Below, in pieces: positions 1 through 4,694 of a stretch of 6,030 bases of DNA; the stretch's first letter is position 1; the number at the start of each line of letters is the position of its first letter. Made by a program: the position numbers and the translations under genes. The DNA comes from Elusimicrobia bacterium CG06_land_8_20_14_3_00_38_11. GTDB taxonomy: Bacteria > Elusimicrobiota > UBA8919. The notes under the pieces are model-generated. The model saw only the letters and a list, made by a program, of their open reading frames with translations, was not told the DNA's origin and searched no databases. The stretch is taken from NCBI GenBank assembly GCA_002780205.1, contig PEVQ01000185.1, positions 1 to 6,030 on the forward strand. Reading direction: 5' to 3'.

Positions 1-3
1 AGT

Positions 4-71
4 CAACGATGTCAGCGATAACATTTTAGCATAGCGTCATCGTTGTAATCAGTCTTTTATCGCTGTAATCA
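4..71. repeat. Cluster of short inverted and direct repeats at the left edge
   Basis: CAACGATG (4-11) is the perfect reverse complement of CATCGTTG (38-45). CAGCGATAA (13-21) is the perfect reverse complement of TTATCGCTG (57-65). The two pairs are interleaved (left1, left2, right1, right2) rather than nested. The left units resemble each other, so a nested fold with mismatches is also possible. The right-hand units are direct repeats 20 bp apart, sharing TGTAATCA at 44-51 and 64-71. No reading frame explains this. It could be the end of a dispersed repeat, a small structured RNA segment, or a regulator site belonging to whatever lies left of the window. The symmetry is directly visible; any function is unknown. 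Confidence 0.4.
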
Positions 72-154
72 AGTATCGAATTCAGTTTCCGATGCTATAA
101 AAATATGAAAATACAAAAAATCTACATATTCCAAAATACAGTTTTCCGACGACA

Positions 155-201
155 ATTCCCGAACTACTTTCGTAGTTTCGTAGTTGCGAAAGTAGTTGAA
201 T
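155..201. repeat. Hairpin built from repeated AACTAC/GTAGTT units
   Basis: AACTACTTTCG (162-172) and CGAAAGTAGTT (187-197) form a perfect 11-bp inverted repeat around a 14-nt loop. After a 3-nt bulge on the left side it continues with ATTC (155-158) against GAAT (198-201). The 8-bp unit TTTCGTAG occurs twice in tandem (168-175, 176-183), and GTAGTT at 172-177 or 180-185 can also pair with AACTAC at 162-167. Several alternative stems therefore exist. There is no U-tract on either side, so it does not look like a terminator. It lies in the leftward leader downstream of the riboswitch terminator. A dispersed palindromic repeat or an mRNA-stability or processing hairpin would both fit. Confidence 0.55.
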
Positions 202-209
202 AGGTTTTC

Positions 210-256
210 AAAAAAATACAGGAAAAAAATTTTATTTAAAAAATTCTCTTCCCGTA
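210..256 (-). terminator. Intrinsic terminator, expression platform of the riboswitch
   Basis: On the minus strand, bases 256 to 240 pair with 233 to 217 as a continuous 17-bp stem that includes three G-U pairs. The loop is 6 nt (239-234), and seven U residues (216-210) follow immediately. The first five bases of the stem (256-252, TACGG) are also the 3' strand of aptamer helix P1, so P1 and the full terminator exclude each other. The upper 12 bp could still form when P1 is present, but they would be detached from the U-tract. It may also end read-through transcripts from feoB, since no other terminator lies between feoB and this point. Confidence 0.75.
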
Positions 257-316
257 GCAGAACCGATTATGGTCGGTCCGTAGAAACACCCGTTCCTAAT
301 TAACAGATTTATACGG
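252..316 (-). promoter_or_regulatory. Purine-class riboswitch aptamer (guanine-type by position 74)
   Basis: Read leftward, the segment folds as the three-way junction of the purine riboswitch family. P1 is CCGTA (316-312) with TACGG (256-252), and J1/2 is TAA. P2 is 308-302 with 294-288 (7 bp, two G-U). L2 is AATTAGG, 7 nt ending in GG. J2/3 is GTTTCTAC (287-280), identical to the family consensus. P3 is 279-273 with 266-260 (7 bp, one G-U). L3 is CCATAA, starting with CC. The L2 GG and L3 CC supply the known loop-loop contact. Upstream of P1, J3/1 reads TGC. The C next to P1 corresponds to position 74, which sets guanine rather than adenine recognition. The U and A of J2/3 that contact the ligand (51, 52) are present. 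Two features are odd: J3/1 has one extra base, with G where A73 is usual, and P1 is only 5 bp. The predicted transcript start lies at the foot of P1. The regulated gene is off the left edge, and purine transport or salvage is the usual target. Confidence 0.77.
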
Positions 317-326
317 TCTAAAAGAA

Positions 327-355
327 AGTATAACATAAAAATTAAAATTTGTCAA
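327..355 (-). promoter_or_regulatory. Strong sigma-70-type promoter driving the riboswitch leader
   Basis: On the minus strand the -35 box is TTGACA (355-350, 6 of 6), the spacer is exactly 17 bp, and the -10 box is TATACT (332-327, 5 of 6). The predicted start is near 320, directly at the foot of the riboswitch. The promoter sits only about 15 bp past the feoB stop codon and reads in the same direction, away from the operon. It therefore starts a separate leftward transcript. Confidence 0.75.
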
Positions 356-370
356 GTACTTTTTTTACAA

Positions 371-2071
371 TCAGAAAACTGTGAAAATAAAATTCAATAA
401 TGCTCCCGAAAAAAATGCGACGGTAAAAACGGTAAATGCAATCATTAAAGCCGACTTTAAGCCCATTTCTTTTATCAAAATAAAAAACGAGGCAATGCAG
501 GGCAGATAAAGAACCATAAATACGCTTGCAACGATAAACTGTTTCGCTGATAATGCAAAAGGCGCCAACATAGCGATTGAAACATCTTTCCTTAAAAATC
601 CGAGAATAATAACCGAAACAATTTCTTTGGGGAGTCCTAAAAAATAAACAAAAGGTTTCCCGATTTTACCAGTTAGAAAATTTGTGATATGCAAGATATC
701 AAAAATATTTATCAGAAGTATGCCGAAAATAATAAGAGGCACGGCTTCCTTTGAAAAAACTTTCAGACGTATCCATAATTTTTTTAACAGAACCGAAAAA
801 CTCGGGATTCGGTAGGGCGGTATTTCAGTAAAAAGTTCCGGGGCCTCGCCTTTCATTATTTTGTTAAACAGAAAGGATGTAATGGCAGCAATTAAAATTA
901 TAATAAAAAAAATCAAAGTAACAACTTTCATTCCATATGCAATTCCCAGAGATAAAATCATTGCGGTTTGCGGCATACACGGTGCGCTGATAAGTATCAG
1001 AACAGTGGTAATAATTTTTTCCCGTTTTGATTCAAGTATTCTTGTTGATAAAATCGCAGGCACCTTGCAACCCAATCCTAAAATAATGGGAATTGCCGAG
1101 TAACCGTGAAGTCCCAGATGGTGAAAAATATTGTCTAATAAGACCGCCAGCCGAGGGAGATAGCCGAAGTCCTCCAAAAAACCCAGCACAATGTAAAATG
1201 AAAAAATATAGGGAAGTACTACGACGAACGGAACATAAATTCCGGTAGTCAAAACCCCGAATGACTTCATCACTTCCGGTGTTACGCCGAGAAGCAACTC
1301 TGAAAAAAATTCGGGCTTAATGTTTTTAATCACACTGATAATTGCAGGATAATAAAAGTTGTTAAATAACGGGTCAAGGACATAATTTATAAGTCCTTCG
1401 CCGATGAATCGGACAATAAAAAAAGTCACAGCAAGAATAATAATTGCGGCGGGAATTCCTGTTAACGGTTTTATAGTAATGTCGCTTAATCCTTCAAGAA
1501 ATGTGTGATGTCTATGAAAAACCTTTTGAACCGATTCAATGATATTTCCGATGACATACCATTTTTCATTTTGGTCGTAGGAAAAATTACTTATTTTGGC
1601 GTTATTTAAGTTTGAGACAATTTGGCGGAGTCCTTCGCCGGTTACCGCGCAGGTTGGAATAACGGGAACTCCCAAAATTTCTTCAAGTTTTTTTTTGTCA
1701 ATAGAGATTCCCGTGTGCTTTGTTTCGTCCCAGAAATTAAGAACAAGCAGCATCGGAATTTTTTTTGGCAGGAGTTGAAGCGTTAAATTAAGATTTCTTT
1801 CCAGGTTGGTTGAGTCAATTACATTTACGAGTATGTCCCCTTTTTTGATTAAATCTATAGCGACTTCTTCCGCTTTGGATGCGGCATCCAGAGTATAATT
1901 TCCCGGCACATCAATAACTTCGTATTTTTCATCGCCGGATTTTAAGTAGCCCCTTGTGAACTCAACGGTTGTTCCGGGATAATTTGCGGTAATAATATCA
2001 ATTCCGGTTAAGTGAGAAAAAATTGCGCTTTTTCCGACATTGGGATTTCCAATTAAAAGAATTTTTTTCAT
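371..2071 (-). CDS. feoB: FeoB, ferrous iron transporter, short form (566 aa)
   Basis: FeoB is a GTPase-regulated inner-membrane Fe(II) importer. The N-terminal G domain is complete: G1 GNPNVGKS (8-15), G2 in NYPGTT (30-35), G3 DVPG (54-57), G4 NFWD (112-115), G5 CAVTGEG (141-147). A short linker of about 55 residues replaces the larger helical domain of typical FeoB. A multi-helix membrane part starts near residue 206. Its two gate repeats carry EDFGYLPR (300-307) with GLGCKVPAI (332-340), and GFLRKD (491-496) with YLPC ending at C525. The usual SCSARLP-type stretch after the first gate reads SAPCMPQT (362-369). At 566 aa it is well below the usual 650-800. I chose ATG at 2071 because it gives the typical MKKILLIGNP start. 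An in-frame GTG at 2080 adds three residues, and neither start has a strong Shine-Dalgarno. It is the last gene of the operon, 39 bp after feoA. Confidence 0.93.
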   Translation of the reverse strand: MKKILLIGNPNVGKSAIFSHLTGIDIITANYPGTTVEFTRGYLKSGDEKYEVIDVPGNYTLDAASKAEEVAIDLIKKGDILVNVIDSTNLERNLNLTLQLLPKKIPMLLVLNFWDETKHTGISIDKKKLEEILGVPVIPTCAVTGEGLRQIVSNLNNAKISNFSYDQNEKWYVIGNIIESVQKVFHRHHTFLEGLSDITIKPLTGIPAAIIILAVTFFIVRFIGEGLINYVLDPLFNNFYYPAIISVIKNIKPEFFSELLLGVTPEVMKSFGVLTTGIYVPFVVVLPYIFSFYIVLGFLEDFGYLPRLAVLLDNIFHHLGLHGYSAIPIILGLGCKVPAILSTRILESKREKIITTVLILISAPCMPQTAMILSLGIAYGMKVVTLIFFIIILIAAITSFLFNKIMKGEAPELFTEIPPYRIPSFSVLLKKLWIRLKVFSKEAVPLIIFGILLINIFDILHITNFLTGKIGKPFVYFLGLPKEIVSVIILGFLRKDVSIAMLAPFALSAKQFIVASVFMVLYLPCIASFFILIKEMGLKSALMIAFTVFTVAFFSGALLNFIFTVF

Positions 2072-2080
2072 ATTTTTCAC

Positions 2081-2104
2081 TTTCTCATTTAGGCAAATGA
2101 GAAA
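2081..2104 (-). promoter_or_regulatory. Hairpin between feoA and feoB covering the feoB initiation region
   Basis: TTTCTCATTT (2081-2090) and AAATGAGAAA (2095-2104) are a perfect 10-bp inverted repeat with a 4-base loop. The structure begins 6 bases past the feoA stop and ends immediately before the GTG at 2080. The 3' arm on the mRNA holds the only purine-rich GAGAAAG run in front of feoB, so the hairpin would hide what ribosome-binding signal there is. A ribosome finishing feoA would cover or melt it, which suggests translational coupling of feoB to feoA. No U-tract follows, so it is not an ordinary terminator. Confidence 0.55.
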
Positions 2105-2110
2105 CCATCA

Positions 2111-2341
2111 CTATTTAATTTCTACAAAAATTTTTGATGCAATACCCTTGCCGATTGCTATATTTGTTCGTCCTGCCCTGATGACGACCGGCCCGCCGAA
2201 TACGGATGAACTAAGTTTTTTTATTTTAACGCCGAGTCGTAATCCCAGCGATTCAAGTTTTTTTTGAAACCCCGCCCCCCCTTCAATTTTTACAACCTTT
2301 GCGAAGTTATTTCTTTCAAGATTTAACAATGATGTGAGCAT
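2111..2341 (-). CDS. feoA: FeoA, small SH3-like ferrous iron transport protein (76 aa)
   Basis: FeoA is a small cytosolic SH3-like beta-barrel protein that works with FeoB in Fe(II) uptake. The 76-residue length is normal for the family. Diagnostic parts are the early VVKIEGG strand (16-22), the helix-turn GFQKKLESLGLRLGVKIK (24-41), which is the family's R/KL-x-x-LGL-x-x-G pattern, and the closing strands with GGPVVIRAGRTNIAIGKGIA (49-68). The start codon overlaps the end of the upstream DUF362 gene by 19 bp. A GGA six bases before the ATG lies inside that gene. feoB follows after a hairpin. Order, spacing and homology make the assignment secure. Confidence 0.93.
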   Translation of the reverse strand: MLTSLLNLERNNFAKVVKIEGGAGFQKKLESLGLRLGVKIKKLSSSVFGGPVVIRAGRTNIAIGKGIASKIFVEIK

Positions 2342-3498
2342 AAAAATTCCATCCGTTTAATTTTTTGGATAAACAATAAAAATCTTATAAGTGCGGAATA
2401 TCTTATTTCAACCGCATTTTCGGGACAAAGTTCGATGCAGCAAAGACACAGTATACATTTTGATTTGTTCACGACGGGTATTTCTTTAAGTTCTATCGCC
2501 TTCACAGGGCAGGATTTTATACAAGTCATACATTTTGTACATTTTTTTCTGTCCATAATAGGCAACGCGGATACAAATTTACCGAGAAATTTTGCTAGCC
2601 ATTTAGGTATAAAATACAAATAAAAATTAGTTGGTACTTTAAATTTTTCTAATTTGACATTTTTAATTTGCTCGCCTGTAATTTTTATTTTTTCAATTTC
2701 ATTCGTTCCGAAATTTAATTCCGCCGCGGAATTTAAGTAATAAACTTTTTTTGGGTCAAATCCGGCAATTTCGCACATTACCGTATCAATTGCCACGGCA
2801 TCATCGGAAGCCATAATCAGTCCGATATTTTTTGGTTTTCCTGATGCAGGTCCTTCGCCTTCCATTCCGACCACTGCGTCCATTATTGAAAGTTTCGGTT
2901 TTACAATTGCCAAAACATCAACGATAATTTCCGAGAATTCATCTGGATGAGGAGCAAATTTGTGGTATATTGATTTTCTTAAACCCGGGATACATCCGTA
3001 AAGATTTTTGACGGCACCGGTAAAAAAAACAAGATTGTGGGTTTTGAATTTCGGCACGGTTATAACGCAGTCGCTGACAAGGCAGGGCTTTGCTATTTCA
3101 AGTTGTTTTAATGTTTTATTTTTAGGATTTTTTGAAGCAACACAGACAGTGCCGGTTCTTTCAAAAAAAAGCATTTCGCATTTTTCTTCCTCGCAGATTT
3201 TTTTGATACCGCTTTTTTCCCAGAATTTTTCTGCGCCGCCTATAACGCCGCCCGGACTTTCACCGACGGAAGGAATTGCCCCTGCTTCTCTAACAATTCT
3301 GATAATTGCCCTTACAATTTCGGGATGCGTTGTTACCGCTTTTTCCGGCGATTTTGCAGAAAGTATGTTTGGTTTTATTAAGACCTTCTGCCCGCTTTTG
3401 AAAAATTTATCCGTGCCGCCAAGAAGTTTTATCGCTTCTCGAACTTTTGGCTCAACATTATTATATGACTCACATTTTACGATTGATACCGTTGACAT
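2323..3498 (-). CDS. DUF362 protein with C-terminal 2x[4Fe-4S] ferredoxin domain (391 aa)
   Basis: Residues about 1-300 are a DUF362 domain: KVLIKPNIL (38-46), TTHPEIVRA (56-64), GESPGG (79-84), VPKFKTH (148-154) and GAVKNLYGCIPG (161-172) match the family's conserved blocks. The C-terminus holds two ferredoxin-type cluster sites. The first is C320-x2-C323-x2-C326-x3-C330-P. The second is C348-x2-C351-x2-C354-x3-C358-P, with an extra C353. The protein has no signal peptide and is probably cytosolic. DUF362 proteins have no settled biochemical role, and the clusters point to electron transfer or a redox-linked function. The start ATG abuts the stop of the hemerythrin-like gene with no gap, and an AAAGG lies just upstream. 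The 3' end overlaps feoA, so the last residues (CSHHC) may simply follow from the overlap. A role in iron or Fe-S supply is inferred from position only. Confidence 0.88.
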   Translation of the reverse strand: MSTVSIVKCESYNNVEPKVREAIKLLGGTDKFFKSGQKVLIKPNILSAKSPEKAVTTHPEIVRAIIRIVREAGAIPSVGESPGGVIGGAEKFWEKSGIKKICEEEKCEMLFFERTGTVCVASKNPKNKTLKQLEIAKPCLVSDCVITVPKFKTHNLVFFTGAVKNLYGCIPGLRKSIYHKFAPHPDEFSEIIVDVLAIVKPKLSIMDAVVGMEGEGPASGKPKNIGLIMASDDAVAIDTVMCEIAGFDPKKVYYLNSAAELNFGTNEIEKIKITGEQIKNVKLEKFKVPTNFYLYFIPKWLAKFLGKFVSALPIMDRKKCTKCMTCIKSCPVKAIELKEIPVVNKSKCILCLCCIELCPENAVEIRYSALIRFLLFIQKIKRMEFLCSHHC

Positions 3499-3981
3499 TT
3501 ATACCTTTAAGTATTTAAAATACATTTCTTCAAGTTGTTTATAGTTTTCTGCCCGGAAATATTTTCTAACGAGCGAAAAAAGTTTTTCGTCTTCTTTTTT
3601 TGCGTGCGGAATAATAGAATCAATAACTGCTTTTGAAGAATTGACGAAATCTTCCCTTGAATTCTTGGAAGAGATTTTTTTGTGTCTTTCCGCCATTTTT
3701 TTGAAATCATCAAATTTTCCCAGTATGGGTTTATGTTCGTCCTTTATTTCGGTTAAAATATTCTGTTCAGATAACGGCAGAACATTTTTCATTAACGGAA
3801 ACAGAACTATTTCTTCAAGCCGGAAATGTTCCCTGACTTCCTTCTCAAAAAAATTGGAAATTTTGAAAACATCATCCCATGCAAAAGCATCACTGTTTGA
3901 CATTCTTACAAGTTTATCCAGAATATCTATTTCTTCTCTGACTTCCCTGTGTCCGGCAATAAGTTTCTCAATTACGCCCAT
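3499..3981 (-). CDS. Hemerythrin-like di-iron four-helix protein (160 aa)
   Basis: This is a single-domain hemerythrin HHE cation-binding protein. The expected ligand pattern is complete: H11 in helix 1, H52-x3-E56 in helix 2, H83 in helix 3 and H126-x3-E130 in helix 4. The blocks are GHREVREEI, REHFRLEE, DEHKPIL and PHAKKEDEKLF. There is no signal peptide or membrane segment, so it is cytosolic. Family members bind O2, sense O2 or NO, or help repair iron centres (the RIC/YtfE group is larger). The extended acidic and basic helices here do not decide between these roles. The ATG at 3981 has an excellent ribosome-binding site (GGAGG core within 3988-3993, six bases upstream). It is the first gene of the operon, and its TAA is directly followed by the ATG of the DUF362 gene. 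Confidence 0.9.
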   Translation of the reverse strand: MGVIEKLIAGHREVREEIDILDKLVRMSNSDAFAWDDVFKISNFFEKEVREHFRLEEIVLFPLMKNVLPLSEQNILTEIKDEHKPILGKFDDFKKMAERHKKISSKNSREDFVNSSKAVIDSIIPHAKKEDEKLFSLVRKYFRAENYKQLEEMYFKYLKV

Positions 3982-4017
3982 AACTATCCTCCCAATTTAA
4001 AATTTCTATATCAGGAA

Positions 4018-4046
4018 ATTCTACAAAATTGAAAACAAAATGTCAA
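4018..4046 (-). promoter_or_regulatory. Promoter of the hemerythrin-DUF362-feoAB operon
   Basis: On the minus strand the -35 box is TTGACA (4046-4041, 6 of 6), the spacer is 17 bp, and the -10 box is TAGAAT (4023-4018, 5 of 6). The predicted start near 4011 leaves a leader of about 30 nt ending in a strong Shine-Dalgarno for the first gene. The -35 box touches that of the divergent plus-strand promoter. I see no clear Fur box. Confidence 0.72.
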
Positions 4047-4075
4047 TTGATTTAATTCCGATAATTTTGTATAAT
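4047..4075 (+). promoter_or_regulatory. Promoter of the Nudix gene (possibly also gatB)
   Basis: The -35 box is TTGATT (4047-4052, 4 of 6), the spacer is 17 bp, and the -10 box is a perfect TATAAT (4070-4075). Transcription would start near 4082, a few bases before the palindromic leader at 4088-4130. The promoter is divergent from, and adjacent to, the promoter of the iron operon. Confidence 0.68.
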
Positions 4076-4087
4076 CAAAAAATATGA

Positions 4088-4130
4088 ACCCCAGTCCTTC
4101 CTGAAAATGATAAAGGAGAAGGTTTGGGGT
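4088..4130 (+). repeat. GC-rich palindromic leader element upstream of the Nudix gene
   Basis: ACCCCA (4088-4093) pairs with TGGGGT (4125-4130), and CCTTC (4096-4100) pairs with GAAGG (4118-4122), with a 2-by-2 internal mismatch between the two stems. The right arm contains AAAGGAG, a Shine-Dalgarno look-alike. The left part (TATGAACCCCAGTCC) and the TAAAGGAG near the right arm recur in the element before gatB, so the two look like diverged copies of one repeat. With translation starting at GTG 4152, this hairpin is untranslated leader at the very 5' end of the mRNA. Confidence 0.55.
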
Positions 4131-4151
4131 AAAAGCAGGAGGAAGAGCAGG

Positions 4152-4571
4152 GTGAATGAGTTTTCAGCCGGCGGCGTAATAGTAAAAGACAAAAAACTTT
4201 TGATTGTAAAAGTAAAAAATCTATCTGGAAAAATCGCCTGGACATTTCCGAAAGGGCACATTGAAAAATCCGAAACGATAGAAAATGCTGCCCTGCGCGA
4301 AGTATCGGAAGAAACCGGTTATAATTGCGAAATAATAAAACCGCTCGGCAAAACACAATATAATTTCAGACACAAAAACAAATTTATCAGTAAAAAAGTT
4401 GTGTGGTTTCTGATGTCACCTCTCAAAAAAATCGGAATACATGACCATGAGATTTTAACAACTCGTTGGGTGAAAATCAACGAAGCAAAAAGATACTTAA
4501 AATATCCATTAGATAAAAAACTTTTAGAAAAAGTTTTTCAATTTCACAATTTCACAATTTTGAAAAAGTGA
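4152..4571 (+). CDS. Nudix hydrolase, Ap4A-hydrolase/MutT-like (139 aa)
   Basis: Nudix enzymes cleave nucleoside diphosphates linked to another moiety, using a Mg-binding helix. The Nudix box is complete at residues 35-57: G35-x5-E41-x7-R49-E50-V-x-E53-E54-x-G56-Y57. It follows the N-terminal strand FSAGGVIV (4-11) and WTFPKGHIE (30-38), the arrangement seen in diadenosine-polyphosphate and MutT-like members. The true substrate cannot be told from this. I start at GTG 4152 because AGGAGG (4137-4142) lies nine bases upstream and the protein then begins directly with the domain. An in-frame ATG at 4107 would add 15 basic residues encoded largely by the palindromic leader and has no ribosome-binding site. 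The gene ends 94 bp before gatB on the same strand, so the two may be co-transcribed. Confidence 0.9.
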   Translation: MNEFSAGGVIVKDKKLLIVKVKNLSGKIAWTFPKGHIEKSETIENAALREVSEETGYNCEIIKPLGKTQYNFRHKNKFISKKVVWFLMSPLKKIGIHDHEILTTRWVKINEAKRYLKYPLDKKLLEKVFQFHNFTILKK

Positions 4572-4595
4572 AATTCTATTTTTGGAGAAAATTTT

Positions 4596-4694
4596 ATGAA
4601 CCCAGCCCCTCATTGCAGGGATTGGGCAATTCGTCAAGAAATTTCTGAAGTAAAGGAGGGGCTGGATGAATTACGAGACAGTCATCGGACTTGA
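4596..4694 (+). CDS. Possible 32-codon leader ORF overlapping the gatB start
   Basis: An ATG at 4596 is preceded by GGAG (4584-4587) at a normal distance of 8 bases. It opens a 32-codon frame that ends in TGA at 4692-4694, overlapping gatB in another frame by 29 bp. The peptide starts MNPAP and continues as a charged, helix-like stretch (RQEISEVKEGLDELRD). Translating it would open the hairpin that hides the gatB ribosome-binding site. Against it: it lies largely within a repeat-like element and I recognise no homologue. The related element before the Nudix gene also begins with a short frame (MNPSPS, 4084-4104), so the shared ATGAACCC may be repeat sequence rather than coding. Confidence 0.25.
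   Translation: MNPAPHCRDWAIRQEISEVKEGLDELRDSHRT
4602..4665 (+). repeat. Palindromic element holding the gatB ribosome-binding site
   Basis: CCAGCCCCTC (4602-4611) and GAGGGGCTGG (4656-4665) form a perfect 10-bp inverted repeat. The right arm ends at the base just before the gatB ATG. The Shine-Dalgarno AAAGGAGG (4652-4659) lies mostly in the right arm and would be paired in the folded mRNA. The 44-nt loop contains a smaller stem, ATTGC (4612-4616) with GCAAT (4626-4630), and the palindrome GAAATTTC. It shares TATGAACCC-AG-CC on its left side and TAAAGGAG on its right with the element at 4088-4130. Confidence 0.6.

Noticed and set aside
1..24. ATG at 24 (minus strand) opening MLSLTSLT to the left edge, a possible start of the riboswitch-controlled gene.
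   Set aside because: There is no Shine-Dalgarno upstream, only eight codons are visible, and it lies inside the repeat cluster. It cannot be supported without sequence to the left.
155..201. Hairpin at 162-197 as an intrinsic terminator on either strand, or a CRISPR repeat.
   Set aside because: No U-tract follows on either strand, and there is only one copy here without regularly spaced spacers.
69..218. Minus-strand frame of about 50 codons, open from the riboswitch terminator region to a TGA at 71-69.
   Set aside because: It has no ATG or GTG start with a ribosome-binding site, begins inside the terminator U-tract, and much of it is encoded by the AACTAC repeat hairpin. Chance openness in repeat sequence is more likely.
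3008..3544. Plus-strand 178-codon frame opposite the DUF362 gene.
   Set aside because: It is a shadow of the well-supported minus-strand DUF362 gene, with no domain pattern. The 119-codon plus-strand frame at 3641-4000 opposite the hemerythrin-like gene is rejected for the same reason.
4018..4075. Fur box in the promoter region of the iron operon.
   Set aside because: The AT-rich sequence has scattered partial matches but no convincing 19-bp GATAATGATAATCATTATC-like site. The symmetry present is of a different kind.
4107..4151. N-terminal extension of the Nudix protein from ATG 4107 (MIKEKVWGKSRRKSR).
   Set aside because: It has no ribosome-binding site, the codons come largely from the palindromic leader, and GTG 4152 has a good AGGAGG and starts directly at the domain.
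4548..4583. AATTTCAC (4548-4555) with GTGAAATT (4568-4575), followed by CTATTTTT, as a terminator for the Nudix gene.
   Set aside because: The 8-bp stem is very AT-rich with a 12-nt loop and the T-run is short. It is too weak to call a terminator, and the Nudix gene and gatB may be co-transcribed.
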